NCBI GenBank assembly: GCA_016839165.1
Contig: CP069300.1
Location: forward strand, 1,798,001-1,862,000
Origin: Bradyrhizobium sp. PSBB068
GTDB lineage: Bacteria > Pseudomonadota > Alphaproteobacteria > Rhizobiales > Xanthobacteraceae
Direction: 5' to 3'
DNA: 64,000 nucleotides
The position numbers and the translations under genes were made by a program. The notes under the pieces were generated by a model. It had not been told where the DNA came from and ran no database searches. It was given only the letters and a program-made list of their open reading frames with translations. Positions 61,026 through 64,000 of the stretch are shown here, piece by piece. Numbering within the stretch: the stretch's first letter is position 1; each line of letters begins with the position of its first letter.

Positions 61026-62012
61026 TCAGGCGCGCGCCGGCTGGCGCCGGACACAGCGGCGATAGAGATCGGTCGCAAACCCGATCAGCCCGGTCGGCCG
61101 CCACAGGATCACCGCCATCAGGATCAGGCTGTAGACCGTGAGCTGGATGCCGCCCACCGAGCTGCCGAGCCAGCTCTGCAGCAGCGCCGAGGTGGTTTCC
61201 AGCAGCACAGTGCCGATCACGGGGCCCCACAGCGTGCCGATGCCGCCGACGATCGACACCAGCGCGGCCTCGATCGAGACGTTGAAGCTGAACGCGGTCG
61301 CAGGATCGATGAAGTAGATGTACTGGGTGTAGAAGGTGCCGGCGAGCGCGGTCAGGAACGCGCTGATCATGTAGATGTCCCGCTTGACCTTCGGCGCGTT
61401 GACGCCGATCGCCTCAGCCGCATCTTCATCCTCACCGATCGCGACGAGGTAGTAGCCGATCCAGGATTTCTCGATCCTGTGGGTGATCCACAGTCCGACC
61501 ACGAGCAAGCCGAGCACGACGTAGTAATACGACGACTTCTCCTCGAACTGCATCATCAGCGGCGCGCTGCCGAGGTTCGGGATCGTGGTGCCCTCGGCGC
61601 CCCAGGCGAAGTCGCGGAACTTGAGGAAGATCAGCATCAGCACCTGGGCCGTCGCGATCGTCGCGATGGTGAAATAGGGGCCGCGCAGGCGGAAGCAGAG
61701 CCAGCCGATCGGCAGGCTCGCCAGCATTGCCACCACACCGCCCGCGATCATCCCGATCCAGGGCGAGATGCCGTAATTCACTTGCATGATGGTCGAGGTG
61801 TAGGCGCCGAGGCCGAAATACGCGGCGTGCCCGAGCGAAAGCTGCTTGGCATAGCCGCCCATCAGGTTCCAGGCGACGCCGATGAACGAGAACAGCAAGA
61901 TGCGGATCAAGATGTCGATCGCAAACGACGACGTGACGATTTGGGGCAGCGCCAGCATGACGACCGCGCCGATCGCGAGCCCAAGCCATTTCAATGTGCC
62001 TGACGTCTGCAT
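61026..62012 (-). CDS. ABC transporter permease, LivM type
   Basis: A 328-residue membrane protein beginning MQTSGTLKWLGLAIGAVVML. The family block is GGYAKQLSLGHAAYFGLGAY, followed by the cytoplasmic loop LVAIGEDEDAAEAIGVNAPK. The ATG overlaps the LivH stop. A continuous frame further upstream is antiparallel shadow inside livH. Confidence 0.93.
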   Translation of the reverse strand: MQTSGTLKWLGLAIGAVVMLALPQIVTSSFAIDILIRILLFSFIGVAWNLMGGYAKQLSLGHAAYFGLGAYTSTIMQVNYGISPWIGMIAGGVVAMLASLPIGWLCFRLRGPYFTIATIATAQVLMLIFLKFRDFAWGAEGTTIPNLGSAPLMMQFEEKSSYYYVVLGLLVVGLWITHRIEKSWIGYYLVAIGEDEDAAEAIGVNAPKVKRDIYMISAFLTALAGTFYTQYIYFIDPATAFSFNVSIEAALVSIVGGIGTLWGPVIGTVLLETTSALLQSWLGSSVGGIQLTVYSLILMAVILWRPTGLIGFATDLYRRCVRRQPARA

Positions 62013-62881
62013 CAGCGGCCCCTCCTGGCGCCAAGGCCGCTTGGCCTGAAGGCAAGCGTTAAGAGCAATAGCGCGAACACCACGATCAGCCCGGAATCGG
62101 CGCCGACGAACTGGATGCCGAGCGATTCCGCAATCCCCATCATCAGGCTCGCGACCAGCGCGCCCATCACATTGCCGAGCGTCCCCATCACGACGGCGAC
62201 GAACGCCATCAGCACGAATACCTGGCCGACGAATGGATAGGCCGAATAGAACGGCATCAGGAGCGAGCCGGCGGCGCCTGCGAGCGCCAGCGCGGTGCCG
62301 AAGGCGACCGCGAACACGCGGTTCGGATTGATCCCCATCAGCATCGCGACGTCGCGGTTCTGCGATGCCGCACGCATGGCGCGGCCAAGATCGGTGGTGT
62401 GCAGGAATACCCAGAGCAGGCCGCTCAGCGCCATCGCGACCGCGAAGGCGATCAGCTTGGCCACGGGAACATACAGCCCGCCGATGTGCCACGCTTCGTC
62501 CGAATAGAAAGTGTGGACGGTGCGGTAATTGGCGCTGAACAACATCAGCGAGAGGTTCAACAGCAAGAGCGACAGCGCGAAGGTCAGGAAGATCTGCGGC
62601 ATGTCGTTCGGTCCGAGCACCCTGCGGATCAGGAAATGCTGGATCAGGACGCCGGCGAGGAACAGCGCCGGCATCGAGACCACCAGCGAGACCAGCGGAT
62701 CGATGCCGAACTGGGTGGCGAGGAAGAACGAGATGTACATCCCGATCATCACGAACTCGCCTTGGGCGAAATTGACGATCTTGACCACGCCGAAGATCAG
62801 CGTGACGCCGATGCTGACAAGCGCGTAGATGCCGCCGATGAGCAGGCCGTTGATGACAGCCTGGGCCAGTGTCTCCCACAT
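62012..62881 (-). CDS. ABC transporter permease, LivH type
   Basis: A 289-residue membrane protein. ALVSIGVTLIFGVVKIVNFA is the family signature near the start, and GRAMRAASQNRDVAMLMGIN is the coupling loop. It is separate from LivM here, unlike the fused permease at 40484. It starts 16 bp after the binding-protein stop. Confidence 0.93.
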   Translation of the reverse strand: MWETLAQAVINGLLIGGIYALVSIGVTLIFGVVKIVNFAQGEFVMIGMYISFFLATQFGIDPLVSLVVSMPALFLAGVLIQHFLIRRVLGPNDMPQIFLTFALSLLLLNLSLMLFSANYRTVHTFYSDEAWHIGGLYVPVAKLIAFAVAMALSGLLWVFLHTTDLGRAMRAASQNRDVAMLMGINPNRVFAVAFGTALALAGAAGSLLMPFYSAYPFVGQVFVLMAFVAVVMGTLGNVMGALVASLMMGIAESLGIQFVGADSGLIVVFALLLLTLAFRPSGLGARRGR

Positions 62882-62897
62882 GCGATGCGACCGTGGT

Positions 62898-64000
62898 TCA
62901 GGTCTTCATCAGCGGGGCGCGGGCGTCTTCCTTGGGGAAGATGCTGGCGAGGTCGGCGTTCTGCCACTGCACGCCGACCGGACGGCCATAGACGTTCTTG
63001 CCGTCGGGGCCGAACTTCACCTTGCCGCCCGGCGCCATCGCGGCAAAGCCCGAGGAGACGTCCAGGGTCGAGAGTGCCTCGCGCACCTTCTTCGGGTCGG
63101 CGGAGGCGGCGCGTTCCAGCGCGTCGGCCAGCATGAAGGTCTGCGCGACCAGCCCGCCGGCATATTCGAACGCGAACTCGCCGGTGCGCTTCTTGAATTC
63201 GGCATTGACCTTCTGCGCATCGTCGTTGACGTCGTGGTTCCAGTGCGCGACGCCCTGCAGGCCCTCGGCCGCCTTGCCGACGTTCTTGTAGAAGTCCGGC
63301 ATCACAAAGCCGCCCGAGCCGCCATTGATCGCGATGTTGAGTCCGACCTGCTTCACGGTGCGCACGATCAGGATGAGATCGTTGAGGTAGGACAGCGAGA
63401 ACAGCGTGTTGGCGCCGGAGGCCTTGACCTTGTTGATCAGCGGGCTGGCATCGGTGAAGCCGGCCGAGTAGGGCTCGAACATCACGATCTCGACGCCTTC
63501 GCCCGGCGCCAGCTCCTTCAGCCCGTTCGAGGTCGAGGTGCCGAACGCGGTGTTCTCGAAGATGACGGCGACCTTGGCCTGATCGCTGACGAGCTTGGCC
63601 ATCTGCAACTGCGCCTTGGCGAATTGCGAGGCGCGTGCGAACGGCGTGAAAGTGTAGCTGCGTCCCTTGTTGAGCTGGTCGGAGCTCGATCCGGTGATGA
63701 TCGGAACGTGAGCGCGCTCGCACACCTCGCTCGCGATCAAGGTCAGGGCGCTGGCGTAGCAGCCATGGATCGCCGACAGCTTGTTGCCGGTGATGAGACG
63801 GTCGGTCTCGGTGCGCGTCACCGTGGTGTCGCTCTGCACGTCGGAGACGATGAGGTTGAGTTTGGCGCCGCCGAGCGACTTGATGCCGCCGGCCTCGTTG
63901 ACCATGTCGACCGCGAGCTTCGCCGCGGCCACGCAGCCGGTGCCGATCTGCGCCATGCTGCCGGTGGTCGGATAGAGCGCGCCGATATTGATCGGATCGG
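62898..64000 (-). CDS. ABC transporter substrate-binding protein, LivK type, 5' end outside the window
   Basis: The frame is open to the right edge; before the internal ATG at 63956 it reads DPINIGALYPTTGS, the normal start of the mature binding protein, so only the signal peptide and a few residues are missing. About 367 residues are present, including KLAVDMVNEAGGIKSLGGAK and AIHGCYASALTLIASEVCER. It is the first gene seen of the LivK-H-M-G-F operon. The ligand is unknown. Confidence 0.92.
   Translation of the reverse strand, partial: DPINIGALYPTTGSMAQIGTGCVAAAKLAVDMVNEAGGIKSLGGAKLNLIVSDVQSDTTVTRTETDRLITGNKLSAIHGCYASALTLIASEVCERAHVPIITGSSSDQLNKGRSYTFTPFARASQFAKAQLQMAKLVSDQAKVAVIFENTAFGTSTSNGLKELAPGEGVEIVMFEPYSAGFTDASPLINKVKASGANTLFSLSYLNDLILIVRTVKQVGLNIAINGGSGGFVMPDFYKNVGKAAEGLQGVAHWNHDVNDDAQKVNAEFKKRTGEFAFEYAGGLVAQTFMLADALERAASADPKKVREALSTLDVSSGFAAMAPGGKVKFGPDGKNVYGRPVGVQWQNADLASIFPKEDARAPLMKT

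Noticed and set aside
1..64000. tRNA, rRNA or CRISPR loci
   Set aside because: I found no cloverleaf-forming segments with tRNA box motifs, no rRNA-like sequence and no regularly spaced direct repeats; the repeats present are palindromic pairs and one 14-bp triplet.

Overview
The window looks like a chromosomal segment of a Bradyrhizobium-type alphaproteobacterium (order Hyphomicrobiales). The grounds are high GC with strong third-position bias, many Liv- and Opp-type ABC transporters, class III CoA transferases, a DUF6894 protein, a short S21, and several families of palindromic intergenic repeats of the kind common in Bradyrhizobium and Rhodopseudomonas. I see no tRNA, rRNA or CRISPR array. 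One insertion sequence (IS30 family) is present. Both ends cut through genes: a hydantoinase B gene on the left and a Liv-type binding protein gene on the right.

Layout. 1-4.5 kb: hydantoinase/oxoprolinase B and A genes followed by a lone branched-chain-type binding protein. 4.7-5.9 kb (minus): an enolase-superfamily dehydratase/racemase. 6.2-17.7 kb (plus): a double-domain CaiB-type CoA transferase, a complete Opp/Dpp peptide-type ABC transporter and a single-chain biotin-dependent acyl-CoA carboxylase. 17.7-18.8 kb: an IS30 element sitting inside one arm of a palindromic repeat pair. 18.9-24.2 kb: a Baeyer-Villiger monooxygenase divergent from a CYP153-like P450, a GMC alcohol oxidoreductase and its small partner. 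24.5-28.1 kb: a cytosolic HtrA-like protease and a run of small genes (DUF6894, rpsU, csp, three hypotheticals) plus the tail of a decayed hydrolase gene. 28.3-31.8 kb (minus): alpha/beta hydrolase, metY-like sulfhydrylase and pncB.

31.8-46.6 kb is the most interesting part. It is a compact nicotinate-degradation locus of the reductive type known from Eubacterium barkeri and reported for Azorhizobium. It encodes a two-subunit nicotinate dehydrogenase with a triheme tail (nicA/nicB, minus), a predicted 6-hydroxynicotinate reductase with a four-cysteine Fe-S motif (plus), an ApbE-superfamily UPF0280 protein, a DUF1185 protein, a Liv-type ABC transporter, a MarR regulator, an enamidase (minus) and a ferredoxin-NADP reductase (plus). 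The two divergent promoter regions of this locus carry the same GTATAC-centred palindromes placed on the core promoter elements, which points to one shared repressor, probably the MarR protein.

46.7-52.7 kb (minus) is a partial sulfur-oxidation operon (soxF-X-Y-Z-A, no soxB or soxCD) preceded by an isoquinoline-1-oxidoreductase-like molybdenum hydroxylase. Its SoxY lacks the usual glycine-rich swinging arm around the carrier cysteine. 52.9-64 kb: an MFS exporter, an IclR regulator divergent from a second Baeyer-Villiger monooxygenase plus an alkylsulfatase, and a complete Liv ABC transporter on the minus strand running off the right end.
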